Shown here: one piece after another, positions 1-7,965 of the stretch
Layout of the letters: every line of letters starts with the position of its first letter
Position numbering within the stretch: position 1 is the stretch's first letter
NCBI RefSeq assembly: GCF_001544315.1
Contig: NZ_BCQG01000003.1
Location: 49,692-113,691, forward strand
DNA: 64,000 bases
Direction: 5' to 3'
Source: Geobacillus jurassicus NBRC 107829
GTDB lineage: Bacteria > Bacillota > Bacilli > Bacillales > Anoxybacillaceae
The notes under the pieces: generated by a model
Told to the model about the DNA's origin: nothing
The model's database searches: none
Seen by the model: only the letters and a program-made list of their open reading frames with translations
Translations under genes and position numbers: made by a program

Positions 1-603
1 TTTTCCTTGCAGCCACTGGAGTGTGCGGCGTTGCAAGTCGCGGTATGTGACATCGTTGACAATCGTGTAACCAGCGACATACTCGAGCGCATCCGCTTGT
101 TTTACGTTCCGAGCCTGTTTGCCGATGACAAACGCGAACTCTGCTTCATAGTCGAGCTGCTCGGAAATGGGATAGAACGGAATATCGTCTTCCGGGCCGA
201 TGACCGTATTGGCGAATTTCGCAAACACGACTGGATACGGCGGTATTTCCCGTCCCATTTCCAAAATATGCTCTCGATAGTTATGACCGACGCAGATCAT
301 TTTTCCTGGATTCGGAACCGGTGCATTGAGCTTCACTTCCTCCCGTTTGAACACAAGCGGGACGTCGCTGTCATGGGAAAGGGCGAATTCCACCGCTTGT
401 TTTGCGTACTCTAGGCTTTCGTTTCCGCCCTGCAAAAAGCCGACCATATCGCTTGGAACGTAGGCTTCGGCGATTTGCCGGGCGCGCAATTTCCCTTCCG
501 CACGCAATTTTTCATAGAACGCGCAGTGAAGGTCAATGATGGAACCGTTTTCTATGACTCCGATGCGGGAGACTCCATCTTTTGTGAACGTGATCAGTTT
601 CAT
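1..603 (-). CDS. Fumarylacetoacetate hydrolase (FAH) family protein, C-terminus outside the window
   Basis: Read from an ATG at 603 on the minus strand, this gives 201 codons and runs off the window start. It has an FAH-type N-terminal region, then the FAH core with ICVGHNYREHILEM, GPEDDIP, the metal-binding DYEAEF segment and the NDVT motif. Members cleave or decarboxylate 2-oxo/1,3-dicarbonyl acids such as fumarylpyruvate using Mg2+. It closely resembles the complete paralogue at 54673, with whole runs of identical residues, so a fumarylpyruvate or acylpyruvate hydrolase role is likely but not proven. A GGAAG ribosome binding site precedes the start. It follows the YciI-like gene on the same strand, probably as one transcript. 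Confidence 0.9.
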   Translation of the reverse strand, partial: MKLITFTKDGVSRIGVIENGSIIDLHCAFYEKLRAEGKLRARQIAEAYVPSDMVGFLQGGNESLEYAKQAVEFALSHDSDVPLVFKREEVKLNAPVPNPGKMICVGHNYREHILEMGREIPPYPVVFAKFANTVIGPEDDIPFYPISEQLDYEAEFAFVIGKQARNVKQADALEYVAGYTIVNDVTYRDLQRRTLQWLQGK

Positions 604-628
604 CTTTCAACTTCCTTTCGCTTATAAT

Positions 629-883
629 CTAGCTGGCGTTCCATTCTTTTAATTCATAGATTGCTTCGTTCGGGTCGTTCATCGGGTCGCGGCGTATGAT
701 CGCTTCCGCTTCGCTGTACGAAGAACATTGCAAAATATAGGCGCCGCCCGTTTGGTCAGTGAACGCTCCAGCAGAAACAAGTGCGCCGGATTCCCGCAAA
801 TTCGCCAGAAAATCGCGGTGGGCGGGAAGAGTGCGTCCAGTGAAGTGTTCCGTCCTGCGAATAAAGACAAGATATTTGTTCAA
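629..883 (-). CDS. YciI-like (dimeric alpha/beta barrel) protein
   Basis: This 84-residue protein starts at a TTG codon (881-883) chosen because AAAGGAGG sits 7 bases upstream. It shows the YciI/muconolactone-isomerase-like pattern: a beta strand with YLVFIRR, an H-x-x-FL motif, G-A-L-V-S-AG and a conserved GG-A-Y-I-L strand. YciI-like proteins form ferredoxin-fold dimers; some act as small lyases or dehydrochlorinases in aromatic degradation, but most have no known reaction. It lies directly upstream of the FAH-family gene, which suggests a role in the same catabolic step. The gene is divergent from the IclR regulator at 1061. Confidence 0.82.
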   Translation of the reverse strand: MNKYLVFIRRTEHFTGRTLPAHRDFLANLRESGALVSAGAFTDQTGGAYILQCSSYSEAEAIIRRDPMNDPNEAIYELKEWNAS

Positions 884-907
884 GCCACGGCCTCCTTTCT
901 TACTTAT

Positions 908-945
908 TTCACTATTTGATAACTATGTTATCTATTCATAGAATA
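908..945. promoter_or_regulatory. Palindrome cluster in the divergent promoter, candidate IclR operator
   Basis: The divergent intergenic region (884-1060) holds two adjacent perfect inverted repeats: GATAAC-TAT-GTTATC (918-932) and TATTC-ATA-GAATA (933-945). It also has TTCACTAT at 908-915, the same half-site that forms the perfect palindrome at 1916-1936 on the other side of the regulator gene. On the minus strand a TTGACA box lies upstream of these elements (near 965-970) with a plausible TATTCT -10 about 18 bases away. I infer that the IclR protein encoded at 1061 binds here. No binding has been shown. Confidence 0.5.
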
Positions 946-1060
946 TTAAAATGTTTGGATTATTGTCAATATTTATTTTTGAAAAAAGAAACATTGATTT
1001 TTTTGGCCGCTGCTGTTACATTCGTAATGATAAAGAGAGAAAACAGAAGGGGAACGAAGC

Positions 1061-1834
1061 ATGGGGAAAAGTGAAAAAAATGCGAATGTTATTCAGTCGC
1101 TCCAAGTGGGCATGAGCATTATCGATGTTGTTGCCGCGCAAAACCGGCCGTTGAAATTCACAGAGATTCAGGAGCTGTCCGGGATCACCAAAAGCAATTT
1201 ATATAAATATTTAAATACGTTGACAATGCTCGGGTTATTATATCGCAATCGAAAAGACGGCACGTATTCGCTGGGCGGGAAGCTGATGGAGTATGGAACG
1301 GCCGCATTGGGAGACCGAAATGTGATCGGCAAAATTACGCCGTATTTGCGGGAAACCAGCGCCCATACATCCCAAACTGCCTTGCTGGCGCTTTGGACGC
1401 ATGATGGCCCGGTAATTGTTGATATATGCAGCGCCAACTATGGGTTGAACATTGGAGCACAAGTGGGGACGAGGCTTCCGTTATTGTCGGCGACAGGGAA
1501 AGTGTTTGCGGCATTTAAGGACGAAAGCGATCCGCAAGTGAGGGAATGGAAGCGAAAGGAGCTTGGCAAACTGTCAGATGAGCGCCGCAAGCAGCTCGAG
1601 GAGGAGATTGAACAAATAAAAGAACGCTTTTTCTCATATGCGTTAGAGCCGTTGGTGAAGCACGTCTCGTCGTTCAGCGTCCCCGTGTTCGATTTTCAAC
1701 GCGATCTCGTCGGCGCGGTGACGGTTGTCGGGTTTACGGAACAAATCCCGCAGACGGCGGAAGAGGAGATGGGTAAATATATTGTGGAGGCTGTACTCGA
1801 GATTTCCAAGTCGTTCGGTTTTGTTGCCGGCTAG
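1061..1834 (+). CDS. IclR family transcriptional regulator
   Basis: This 257-residue protein has the IclR architecture: an N-terminal winged helix-turn-helix (about residues 12-75, with FTEIQELSGITKSNLYKYL as recognition region) and a C-terminal effector-binding domain carrying LLSATGKVFAAF and SVPVFDFQ-DLVGAVTVVG. IclR proteins sense small organic acids, commonly aromatic or 2-oxo acids. The start is ATG 1061 with AGGGG 7-8 bases upstream. It sits between the divergent YciI-FAH genes and the co-directional TRAP transporter, so both are likely targets. The C-terminal domain is more diverged from the three other IclR proteins in this window than those are from one another. Confidence 0.92.
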   Translation: MGKSEKNANVIQSLQVGMSIIDVVAAQNRPLKFTEIQELSGITKSNLYKYLNTLTMLGLLYRNRKDGTYSLGGKLMEYGTAALGDRNVIGKITPYLRETSAHTSQTALLALWTHDGPVIVDICSANYGLNIGAQVGTRLPLLSATGKVFAAFKDESDPQVREWKRKELGKLSDERRKQLEEEIEQIKERFFSYALEPLVKHVSSFSVPVFDFQRDLVGAVTVVGFTEQIPQTAEEEMGKYIVEAVLEISKSFGFVAG

Positions 1835-1891
1835 CCGTGGAAGGTTGGCCGGTTTTTGTTTATACCCACTATAACAAATATTAAAAATGTT

Positions 1892-1936
1892 TTGACACAA
1901 AATATCATTTGTTGTATAGTGAATATAGTTCACTAT
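1892..1936 (+). promoter_or_regulatory. SigA-type promoter overlapped by a perfect palindromic operator
   Basis: TTGACA (1892-1897) and TATAGT (1915-1920) are separated by exactly 17 bases, a near-consensus SigA promoter facing the TRAP transporter genes. The perfect inverted repeat ATAGTGAA-TATAG-TTCACTAT (1916-1936) overlaps the -10 box and start region, a classic repressor position. A further CACTAT half-site lies at 1867-1872. The transcript would begin near 1927, giving a leader of about 250 bases before dctP. Confidence 0.7.
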
Positions 1937-2038
1937 TTATAAAATTCTTCAAGGGGTGATGAATAAAGGGGGAAGTGAGGTATAATACCGAATTGCAAGC
2001 ATTTCGCACGTTTTTGTGTGGAAAGAGGGATTAATTTT

Positions 2039-2167
2039 TTGAAAGCGATTACGACAGCATTTTCCGTTTACCGTTTTCTTGCCGGTCTTGGGCTCGGGGG
2101 GATTATGCCGAATATAGCCGCTTTATTAACCGACTATGCGCCGTCGCGGTTGAAAAGTGTAATTTGA
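2039..2167 (+). pseudogene. Relic of an MFS aromatic-acid/H+ symporter
   Basis: The 42 codons from TTG 2039 to TGA 2165 encode a hydrophobic stretch with YRFLAGLGLGGIMPN followed by ALLTDYAPSRLKS. This is the well-known TM4/loop 4-5 signature of the AAHS (aromatic acid:H+ symporter) branch of the major facilitator superfamily (R-F-x-x-G-x-G-L-G-G-x-x-P-N). No start-to-TM3 part precedes it and the frame closes right before dctP, so it is an internal fragment of a lost gene. A cre-like sequence lies at 2040-2053. The relic suggests that the TRAP transporter sits where an aromatic-acid permease once was. Confidence 0.75.
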
Positions 2168-2178
2168 GGGGGATTGTA

Positions 2179-3201
2179 ATGAAAAAGACATTGAGCCGCA
2201 TTTCAATTGTATTGGCCATGATTTGCTCCATCTTTTTGACTGCCTGTGGCAATGGCAATAACGAGACAAATGGAAAAACTGGAGAAGCAACGTATGTGTT
2301 TAAGCTTGGGCATGTGACGCAGGAATCGCACGTTTGGCATCAGACGGCATTGAAATTTGGCGAAGAGCTGGAAAAGCTGTCAAATGGGAGAATGAAGCTG
2401 CAAATTTATCCGGCCTCTCAATTAGGACAAGAGAAGGATATGGTACAACAACTAGAGACCGGCTCATTGGATTTCGGATTTTTGACGAATGCCTATATGA
2501 GCACACGACAACAATCGCTCAATGCTTGGTTTATGCCGTTTGTGTTTCCGAATTTAGAAGAAGCTTCTAAAATGAGAAATTCGACTGTTGCTGGCGAAAT
2601 GCTAGAAGAATTGAAATCGCAAGGGTTAATCGGTTTTGACTTTATTTTCGCCGGAAATCGCCATGTTTTGATGAAGGATGGTTTTGTCAATTCACCTAAT
2701 GATGTAAAAGGAAAGAAAGTCCGGATTATCGGCAGCCCGGTGATGCAAGATTTTTGGAAGGAAATCGGCGCTGGACCGACCGCCATGCCGCTATCTGAAG
2801 TGTACACCTCTTTACAAACCGGGGTCATTGATGGAGTGGACATTGATTTGGATGCTTTAGTAACAGAGAAATATTATGAAAACGCGAAATATTTAACGAT
2901 CACGAATCATATGACATTTCCTGCAGTTGTCGTCATGAGCAAACAAAAGTTTGACAGCCTCTCTCCGGAAGATCAAGAGATCATCAAAAAAGCGCTCAAG
3001 ACGGCATGCGATTGGGGAGTCAAAGAAGCGATTGCAAGAGAAACGAAAAATTTAGAAACGTTAAAATCAGCAGGTGTGCAAGTTCAACAACTTGAGCAAC
3101 TAGGCGATTTTGAAAAGGTGGCTAAGGAGATACAAGAGAAATACGCACACGAATCGCCGGTTATTAAAAAATTTTTAGAGGAAGCTTTACAGAAAAAATG
3201 A
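2179..3201 (+). CDS. dctP: TRAP transporter solute-binding lipoprotein (DctP family)
   Basis: ATG 2179, preceded by GAGGGGG, gives a 340-residue lipoprotein. A signal peptide ends in a lipobox (FLTAC, Cys about 23) and is followed by the DctP fold: LGHVTQESHVWHQ near the start, GRMKLQIYPASQLGQEK, and the conserved arginine region KKVRIIGSPVMQDFW that binds the substrate carboxylate. It captures an organic acid outside the membrane and delivers it to DctQM. The upstream in-frame TTG at 2164 overlaps the MFS relic and is not used. The adjacent IclR regulator and FAH/YciI genes suggest an aromatic-derived or 2-oxo carboxylate as substrate. Confidence 0.93.
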   Translation: MKKTLSRISIVLAMICSIFLTACGNGNNETNGKTGEATYVFKLGHVTQESHVWHQTALKFGEELEKLSNGRMKLQIYPASQLGQEKDMVQQLETGSLDFGFLTNAYMSTRQQSLNAWFMPFVFPNLEEASKMRNSTVAGEMLEELKSQGLIGFDFIFAGNRHVLMKDGFVNSPNDVKGKKVRIIGSPVMQDFWKEIGAGPTAMPLSEVYTSLQTGVIDGVDIDLDALVTEKYYENAKYLTITNHMTFPAVVVMSKQKFDSLSPEDQEIIKKALKTACDWGVKEAIARETKNLETLKSAGVQVQQLEQLGDFEKVAKEIQEKYAHESPVIKKFLEEALQKK

Positions 3202-3213
3202 GGAAAGCAGGGG

Positions 3214-3251
3214 AAAGTAGGGATTTCTTTTCAACTAGAAATCCCTACTTT
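3214..3251 (+). other. Perfect hairpin between dctP and dctQ
   Basis: AAAGTAGGGATTTCT (3214-3228) pairs over all 15 bases with AGAAATCCCTACTTT (3237-3251) across an 8-base loop. No clean T-run follows, so it is probably a partial terminator or a 3'-end stabiliser that yields more binding protein than membrane subunits, as seen in many binding-protein-dependent transporter operons. Confidence 0.75.
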
Positions 3252-3306
3252 GGTTGTCATTTGGAAACTATATCTTCATCTTCAGCCTTTAGCAGGAGGG
3301 GCAACA

Positions 3307-3798
3307 ATGAAATGGGTTCATCGATTGAGCAATGGCATTTACGTGATTGAAAAAGTGTTGGCCGTCATTTTATGTGTGATCATGCTTGTTTCATTGTCAT
3401 TAGGGGTAGTTTATAGGTATGTGCTGAGTTCACCGTTAACGTGGGCGGAAGAAGTTTCGATTTTCTCGCTCGTATGGCTGACGTTTATCGGCGGCAGCAT
3501 GAGTTTGAAAAGAAAAGAATATGCGGCCATTACAATCGTCATGGACAAGCTGCAAGGGAAGGCCAAAATCTGGCTGCTAGGACTTAGTTTTTTCATTGTA
3601 TTTGTTTTTGTTCTTTATATTTTCTATTTGGCGTTCAAATGGATTTCGTCGCCAACGATTATGTTGCAGTATTCAAATGCTATGCGGTTGCCGATGATCA
3701 TCCCATATTTAAGCGTGCCCGTTAGTTTTTTATTTATGATTGTCCATTCGCTTGACTTGTTGTTGAATCATGGTTTGCAAAGGAAGGGGGAAGTATAG
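3307..3798 (+). CDS. dctQ: TRAP transporter small membrane subunit (DctQ family)
   Basis: The 163-residue protein starts at ATG 3307 after AGGAGGGG; an upstream in-frame start at 3250 lies in the hairpin and is unlikely. It has four predicted membrane helices. The DctQ signature is clear: helix 1, then VVYRYVLSSPLTWAEEVSIF with the conserved W-x-E-E, and GGSMSLKRKEYAAI at the start of the second half. It forms the membrane complex with DctM that imports the bound solute with a cation gradient. The next gene begins 2 bases downstream. Confidence 0.93.
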   Translation: MKWVHRLSNGIYVIEKVLAVILCVIMLVSLSLGVVYRYVLSSPLTWAEEVSIFSLVWLTFIGGSMSLKRKEYAAITIVMDKLQGKAKIWLLGLSFFIVFVFVLYIFYLAFKWISSPTIMLQYSNAMRLPMIIPYLSVPVSFLFMIVHSLDLLLNHGLQRKGEV

Positions 3799-3800
3799 AA

Positions 3801-5072
3801 ATGATCACAGCATCGATGCTGTTTATTCTCTTATTGCTGTTGCAAGTCCCCATTTCGTTCGTATTAGGAATCACAACGATCATATATATCCTTTTGTCAG
3901 GAAACGAAGGGTTATTATCGACCGCCCCGCAACGTTTGTATTCCGGGCTTGAGAACTATGGGTTGCTGGCCATTCCGTTGTTTATGATGGCTGGCGAATT
4001 GATGAATTCCGGCGGGATTACAAAACGGCTGATTGATTTTTCCAAAACGCTGGTCGGCCATTTCCGCGGCGGATTAGCTTATGTCAATGTTATTTCCAAT
4101 ATGCTGCTAGCCTCCATCATTGGTTCGGCCACCGCTCAAATCGCCATGATGAGCAGAGTGATGGTCCCTTCGATGGAGAAAGAAGGGTATTCCCGGGAGT
4201 TTAGCGCGTCGACAACAGCGGCGGCCGGGTTGTTAGGGCCGATTATCCCGCCAAGCATGCTGTTTATTATTTATGGGGTGTCATCTGGGGCTTCGATTGG
4301 CAAAATGTTTTTGGCCGGCATTATGCCTGGAATTTTGCTCGGACTGGCTTTTGCCCTTTTAATCGCGTATGTCGGATTTAAACAACAGTGGCCGACACAC
4401 AAACGGGCGCCGTTTACTGTGATGGTGAAATCGTTTTTCAACGTCATTCCGGCCTTGCTTGTCCCAGTCATTATTATTGCCGGGATTTTGAGCGGAGCGT
4501 TCACGCCGACCGAATCGGCAGCGATCGCTTGCGTTGTCGCGCTCATCGTCGGACTGGCGTATAAGGAATTAAAGTGGAAAGACATCCCTTCCATCATGAT
4601 CAATACGGCTGTGTCCACGGCAACGATTACGATGTTGATTGCCATGGCGAATTTGTTCGGCTGGATGCTTTCGTTTGAACAAATTCCGCAGTCTATCGCC
4701 TCCTGGATGATGTCGTTGACGGATAACCCATGGGTGTTTCTATTCATTGTGAATATCTTCCTTTTAATTGTAGGAATGTTTATGGATGGAATTGCGGCGT
4801 TAATCATTTTAGTGCCGGTATTCGCTCCGTTGTTGGCAAGCTACGGCATCGATCCAATTCATTTTGGCATCATCATTTGCATTAACTTGACGATCGGTTT
4901 GCTTACTCCTCCAGTAGGAGCAGGGTTATATATCGCCTCAGCGCTGGGGAATGTGAAGTTGGAGCTGTTGACAAAAGCTATTTTGCCGTTTTTGGCGGTT
5001 TCGATCGCGGTATTATTGATCATCACGTATTGGCCGCAAATGGTGTTATGGATTCCGAATTCTTTACAATAG
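3801..5072 (+). CDS. dctM: TRAP transporter large membrane subunit (DctM family)
   Basis: The 423-residue polytopic membrane protein is full length for the DctM family (about 425 residues, 11-12 helices). Conserved segments include LLAIPLFMMAGELMNSGGIT near residue 50-70, GSATAQIAMMSRVMVPSMEKEGY, LLGPIIPPSM and, at the C-terminal half, NLTIGLLTPPVGAGLYIAS. The start is ATG 3801 behind a GGAAGGGGGAAG ribosome binding site. It is the transport channel of the DctPQM system and closes this operon; a strong hairpin follows at 5140. Confidence 0.95.
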   Translation: MITASMLFILLLLLQVPISFVLGITTIIYILLSGNEGLLSTAPQRLYSGLENYGLLAIPLFMMAGELMNSGGITKRLIDFSKTLVGHFRGGLAYVNVISNMLLASIIGSATAQIAMMSRVMVPSMEKEGYSREFSASTTAAAGLLGPIIPPSMLFIIYGVSSGASIGKMFLAGIMPGILLGLAFALLIAYVGFKQQWPTHKRAPFTVMVKSFFNVIPALLVPVIIIAGILSGAFTPTESAAIACVVALIVGLAYKELKWKDIPSIMINTAVSTATITMLIAMANLFGWMLSFEQIPQSIASWMMSLTDNPWVFLFIVNIFLLIVGMFMDGIAALIILVPVFAPLLASYGIDPIHFGIIICINLTIGLLTPPVGAGLYIASALGNVKLELLTKAILPFLAVSIAVLLIITYWPQMVLWIPNSLQ

Positions 5073-5139
5073 ATAGCGCTGCCAAGCAGAGGCTCATTCA
5101 GCTTCTCAACGGCTTTGCGGCATATTTTGCCCCACAAGA

Positions 5140-5186
5140 AAAGCTGTACAAAGGGTGCGCGTCTGGCACGCCTTTTGTACAGCTTT
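5140..5186 (+). terminator. Terminator-like hairpin after dctM
   Basis: AAAGCTGTACAAAGGGTGC (5140-5158) pairs with GCACGCCTTTTGTACAGCTTT (5166-5186); 13 bases at the base are perfectly paired. Only a short T-rich stretch follows. It lies where the dctPQM transcript would end, and could also serve the minus-strand relic next to it. Confidence 0.65.
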
Positions 5187-5195
5187 ATGATTGCA

Positions 5196-5338
5196 TTATT
5201 GCCCTTGCAAGAAATACTTCTCCATGTCACCCAACATCAAGTAGGCGGCAAGCCCCCGCCGGCGGTGTTCCAAATCGTGTCGTTCACTTTGTATACGTTC
5301 CCTTGTTTGGCGACGTTTAAGTTTTGAAAGAGCGGGTC
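5196..5338 (-). pseudogene. Relic of an iron-siderophore ABC transporter binding protein C-terminus
   Basis: Reading the minus strand from about 5338 gives DPLFQNLNVAKQGNVYKVND followed by IWNTAGGG; after a shift in a G-run near 5255-5260 it continues as LAAYLMLGDMEKYFL and stops at TAA 5196. This order (DPLF-L-x-x-V-x-x-G-x-V-Y-x-V, W-N-T-A-GG, A-A-x-L-M-L-x-D) matches the C-terminal lobe of FecB/FhuD-type Fe3+-siderophore binding lipoproteins. The rest of the gene is absent and a stop precedes the fragment. I infer a deletion that joined it to the region before the GGDEF-EAL gene. Confidence 0.68.
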
Positions 5339-5451
5339 GTTTCATGTTTTTGGCAAAATATTTGCGAAATTTGTTGATTTTTGCTGGGATTTTCGTGAAA
5401 ATGGAAGTGTGAACATCGCTTATTTTGGTAAAATGGCGAGGTAACAATTGC

Positions 5452-7431
5452 ATGGATCAGTATACAGTCTTTTTCCATCACTTCACAGAAGCAGTAGTCA
5501 TCTTGAATTTGCAAGGCGTGATCATTTACAACAATCCGGCTTTTGTCGGCTTGGCGCTGAGTGAAGAAGAACAGAGGACGCTGTCCGTCGAAGGACGGGC
5601 GTTGGCTGAACGGGTGAAACAGCGCCCGGCTGCCTTTCGCTGGGAGTTGCTTGGCGGCTTATTGGTCGCGGGGGTGTCGCCGATCATTGACGAAAACGGA
5701 CAGGCGGCAGCTGTCTTATGCGTCCTTCGCCGCCAAGCGGAGGAGAGCGGCCTGCAAGAGCGGCTTGCTGAAGCGGAACGGCGCCTGCAACTAATTGTCG
5801 AGCATTCGAATGATTATGTCTTGATTTTTTCCCGCGACCGCGAATTGTCGTACATCCCGCCGGCATGGAAGCGGAAAACAGCTAAGCGCCTCCCGATATC
5901 ATACGATGAGGTGCTGACGTTGATCCACCCTGATGACGTCCCGGTCGTGGCGCAAAAATTGGCCGAGCTGTACGATACATACGAGACGCAATCCGCCGAA
6001 TTTCGCAAGCAAGGCGAGAAAGGCGAATGGGTTTGGATGGAGGCGCAAGGGAAGGCGATCATCGATGAGGCGGGGACGCTCGATTGCGTCATTGTGACAG
6101 TGAAAAACATCAGCGAGCGGAAGCGGTACGAAGAAAAGCTGCGCCAACTTGCCTATTTCGATTCGCTCACGGGCATCGCCAACCGCAGCTATTTCGAGCG
6201 GCACATTCATGAGCTGATTGCGAGCCAGACGCCGTTTGCCCTTTGTTATTTAGATTTTGACAAATTCAAGTGGATCAATGATCATTTTTCCCATCAAGCC
6301 GGCGATTACTTTTTGCGCGAGGCGGTCAAGCGCGTCGAGCGAGTGTTGCGCCAAGGCGATTTTTTCGCTCGCATCGGCGGCGATGAGTTCGTTCTGTTGC
6401 TGCCGAACATAACGAAAACAGAGATGACTGCCTTGGCGGAACAGCTTGTCAGTTCGTTTCACGAGCCGTTTTATTACGAAAAACAGCTCATCCAGTCAAC
6501 ATTGTCGATCGGCATTGCCTTTTTTCCGAAAGACAGCGATCGGATCGAGCAAGTGATGAAATATGCCGATCAAGCGTTGTACGAAGTGAAAGAGCGGGGG
6601 CGGAACGGCTATGCCTTTTACCGGCCGACCGAACACCGGCAGGCCATGATCGAACAGGATTTGCCGTTTGCCATTATGCGCGGACAGTTGTATTTATGCT
6701 ACCAGCCGAAAGTGCAGCTCGCGAAAGGACAGGCGATGGGGGTTGAGGCGCTTTTGCGCTGGCGTCATCCGTCGCTCGGTGAGATTCCGCCGCTTGATTT
6801 CATTCCATTGGCGGAGGAAAACGGCTTTATTTTTGAAATTACGTTATGGGTGCTTGAACAGGCGTGCCGCCAAGTGAAAGAATGGGAAAGAAAGTTTCCC
6901 GGCTTGAAGCTGGCGGTCAACTTGTCGCCGTTTTTGCTCAACCGGCCGGAGCTTGTTGAACATGTGAAGCGCATTTTGCGGGAAACGGGGCTTTCGCCCG
7001 ATCGGATCATTTTGGAAGTGACCGAAAGCGGGCTGATGGAAAACATTGAGACAGGGCGGCACATTTTAACCGAGCTTCAGCGGCTCGGCGTGCAGGCGGC
7101 GATCGACGATTTCGGCACCGGCTTTTCCTCGCTTGCGTACATCCGCAATTTGCCGGTGTCGCTGTTGAAAATCGATCGCAGTTTTGTTCAAGGCATTGCG
7201 GAAAATTCGAAAGATGCAACGATCGTTGATACGATCATTCATTTAGCAAAAAGCTTGGATATTGAAGTATTGGCCGAAGGAGTGGAGACCGAATCGCAGG
7301 TGTCGCTTCTTTCGCAAATGCATTGCGACTATGCGCAAGGGTTTTACTTCAGCCGCTCGCTCGAAGCAGAAAAGCTGGAGCAATGGCTTGAGGAGCACAA
7401 CTGCAAGGCCTGCAATGGGCCCTCGTCATAA
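5452..7431 (+). CDS. PAS-PAS-GGDEF-EAL protein (c-di-GMP turnover)
   Basis: The start is ATG 5452 with a weak GCGAGGT upstream; the protein has 659 residues. Domain order: a short PAS-like domain (about 1-100), a second PAS/PAC domain (about 110-225, ending VTVKNISERK), GGDEF (about 230-395) and EAL (about 410-650). The cyclase motif is intact (G309-G-D-E-F313), as are phosphodiesterase residues: E432 in EALLRW, a DDFGTGFSSL loop, KIDRSF and AEGVE. It may make or break cyclic di-GMP depending on the PAS signal. There is no transmembrane segment, so it is probably cytoplasmic. It is monocistronic or co-transcribed with the small gene downstream. Confidence 0.95.
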   Translation: MDQYTVFFHHFTEAVVILNLQGVIIYNNPAFVGLALSEEEQRTLSVEGRALAERVKQRPAAFRWELLGGLLVAGVSPIIDENGQAAAVLCVLRRQAEESGLQERLAEAERRLQLIVEHSNDYVLIFSRDRELSYIPPAWKRKTAKRLPISYDEVLTLIHPDDVPVVAQKLAELYDTYETQSAEFRKQGEKGEWVWMEAQGKAIIDEAGTLDCVIVTVKNISERKRYEEKLRQLAYFDSLTGIANRSYFERHIHELIASQTPFALCYLDFDKFKWINDHFSHQAGDYFLREAVKRVERVLRQGDFFARIGGDEFVLLLPNITKTEMTALAEQLVSSFHEPFYYEKQLIQSTLSIGIAFFPKDSDRIEQVMKYADQALYEVKERGRNGYAFYRPTEHRQAMIEQDLPFAIMRGQLYLCYQPKVQLAKGQAMGVEALLRWRHPSLGEIPPLDFIPLAEENGFIFEITLWVLEQACRQVKEWERKFPGLKLAVNLSPFLLNRPELVEHVKRILRETGLSPDRIILEVTESGLMENIETGRHILTELQRLGVQAAIDDFGTGFSSLAYIRNLPVSLLKIDRSFVQGIAENSKDATIVDTIIHLAKSLDIEVLAEGVETESQVSLLSQMHCDYAQGFYFSRSLEAEKLEQWLEEHNCKACNGPSS

Positions 7432-7508
7432 GTCGGTCATTTCCACTCATGAGTTTCCTCTGCTTGCCGCAAACTACACTTGATGATTAGGCAAGAGGAG
7501 GAAAAATA

Positions 7509-7808
7509 ATGGAATTTGCGCCGCGAAGCGTCATTATCGGGGAGTTCATCGACACGCTCGAGCCGATGATGGAGGCGTATAGCCTTGATCAAGTCGGCAT
7601 TTTCGAAGAGAGCGGAGAAGGAAACCGTTGCTACATCGGCTATACGATCAACAAAGACGATGAGATGATCACCATTCATATGCCGTTTGTGAAAAACGAA
7701 CGCGGTGAACTCGCACTTGAGAAACAAGAGTGGACGGTTCGAAAAGACGGTCAGGAGAAAAAAGGCTTTCATTCGTTGCAAGAGGCGATGGAAGAAATCA
7801 TCCATTAA
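7509..7808 (+). CDS. Small conserved protein, DUF5634-like
   Basis: This 99-residue acidic protein has no signal peptide or membrane segment. ATG 7509 follows AAGAGGAGG. Its layout (PRSVIIGEF at the start, [29 protein letters not shown]) resembles the DUF5634 family of Bacillaceae as I remember it; that assignment is from memory and not checked. No reaction is known. It lies between the GGDEF-EAL gene and a perfect terminator at 7816. Confidence 0.75.
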   Translation: MEFAPRSVIIGEFIDTLEPMMEAYSLDQVGIFEESGEGNRCYIGYTINKDDEMITIHMPFVKNERGELALEKQEWTVRKDGQEKKGFHSLQEAMEEIIH

Positions 7809-7815
7809 CAAGCAG

Positions 7816-7839
7816 GCGGCCCAGCTCGGCCGCTTTTTT
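7816..7839 (+). terminator. Rho-independent terminator
   Basis: GCGGCC (7816-7821) and GGCCGC (7828-7833) form a perfect 6-bp GC stem followed by six T. It ends the transcript of the 99-residue protein. Confidence 0.85.
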
Positions 7840-7862
7840 GGCTGACGGAAGGGGAGAGGAGC

Positions 7863-7913
7863 ATGATTCGGGGGCTTCGATTGCTAGATAAGGAAACAGT
7901 TGCCAAGGTTTGA
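7863..7913 (+). pseudogene. Short ORF with a strong ribosome binding site, possible acetyltransferase N-terminus relic
   Basis: GGGGAGAGGAG stands just before ATG 7863, which opens only 16 codons (MIRGLRLLDKETVAKV) before TGA. The peptide resembles the first strand and helix of a GNAT-type N-acetyltransferase (MIR-L-L-D-x-x-x-V). Either a truncated gene remains here or this is a short leader ORF; nothing after the stop resembles the rest of an acetyltransferase. Confidence is low. Confidence 0.3.
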
Positions 7914-7965
7914 GTCGGCTGTTGAATGATCGATAGATGGATAGAGAGGAGAAACGAGGGAAGAC

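Noticed and set aside
4271..4807. 178-codon antisense ORF within dctM
   Set aside because: It is a shadow of the membrane-protein coding frame, with no ribosome binding site.
5073..5451. Riboswitch or leader RNA before the GGDEF-EAL gene (for example a c-di-GMP riboswitch)
   Set aside because: The stretch is explained by the dctM terminator and the minus-strand binding-protein relic; no conserved riboswitch core was recognised.
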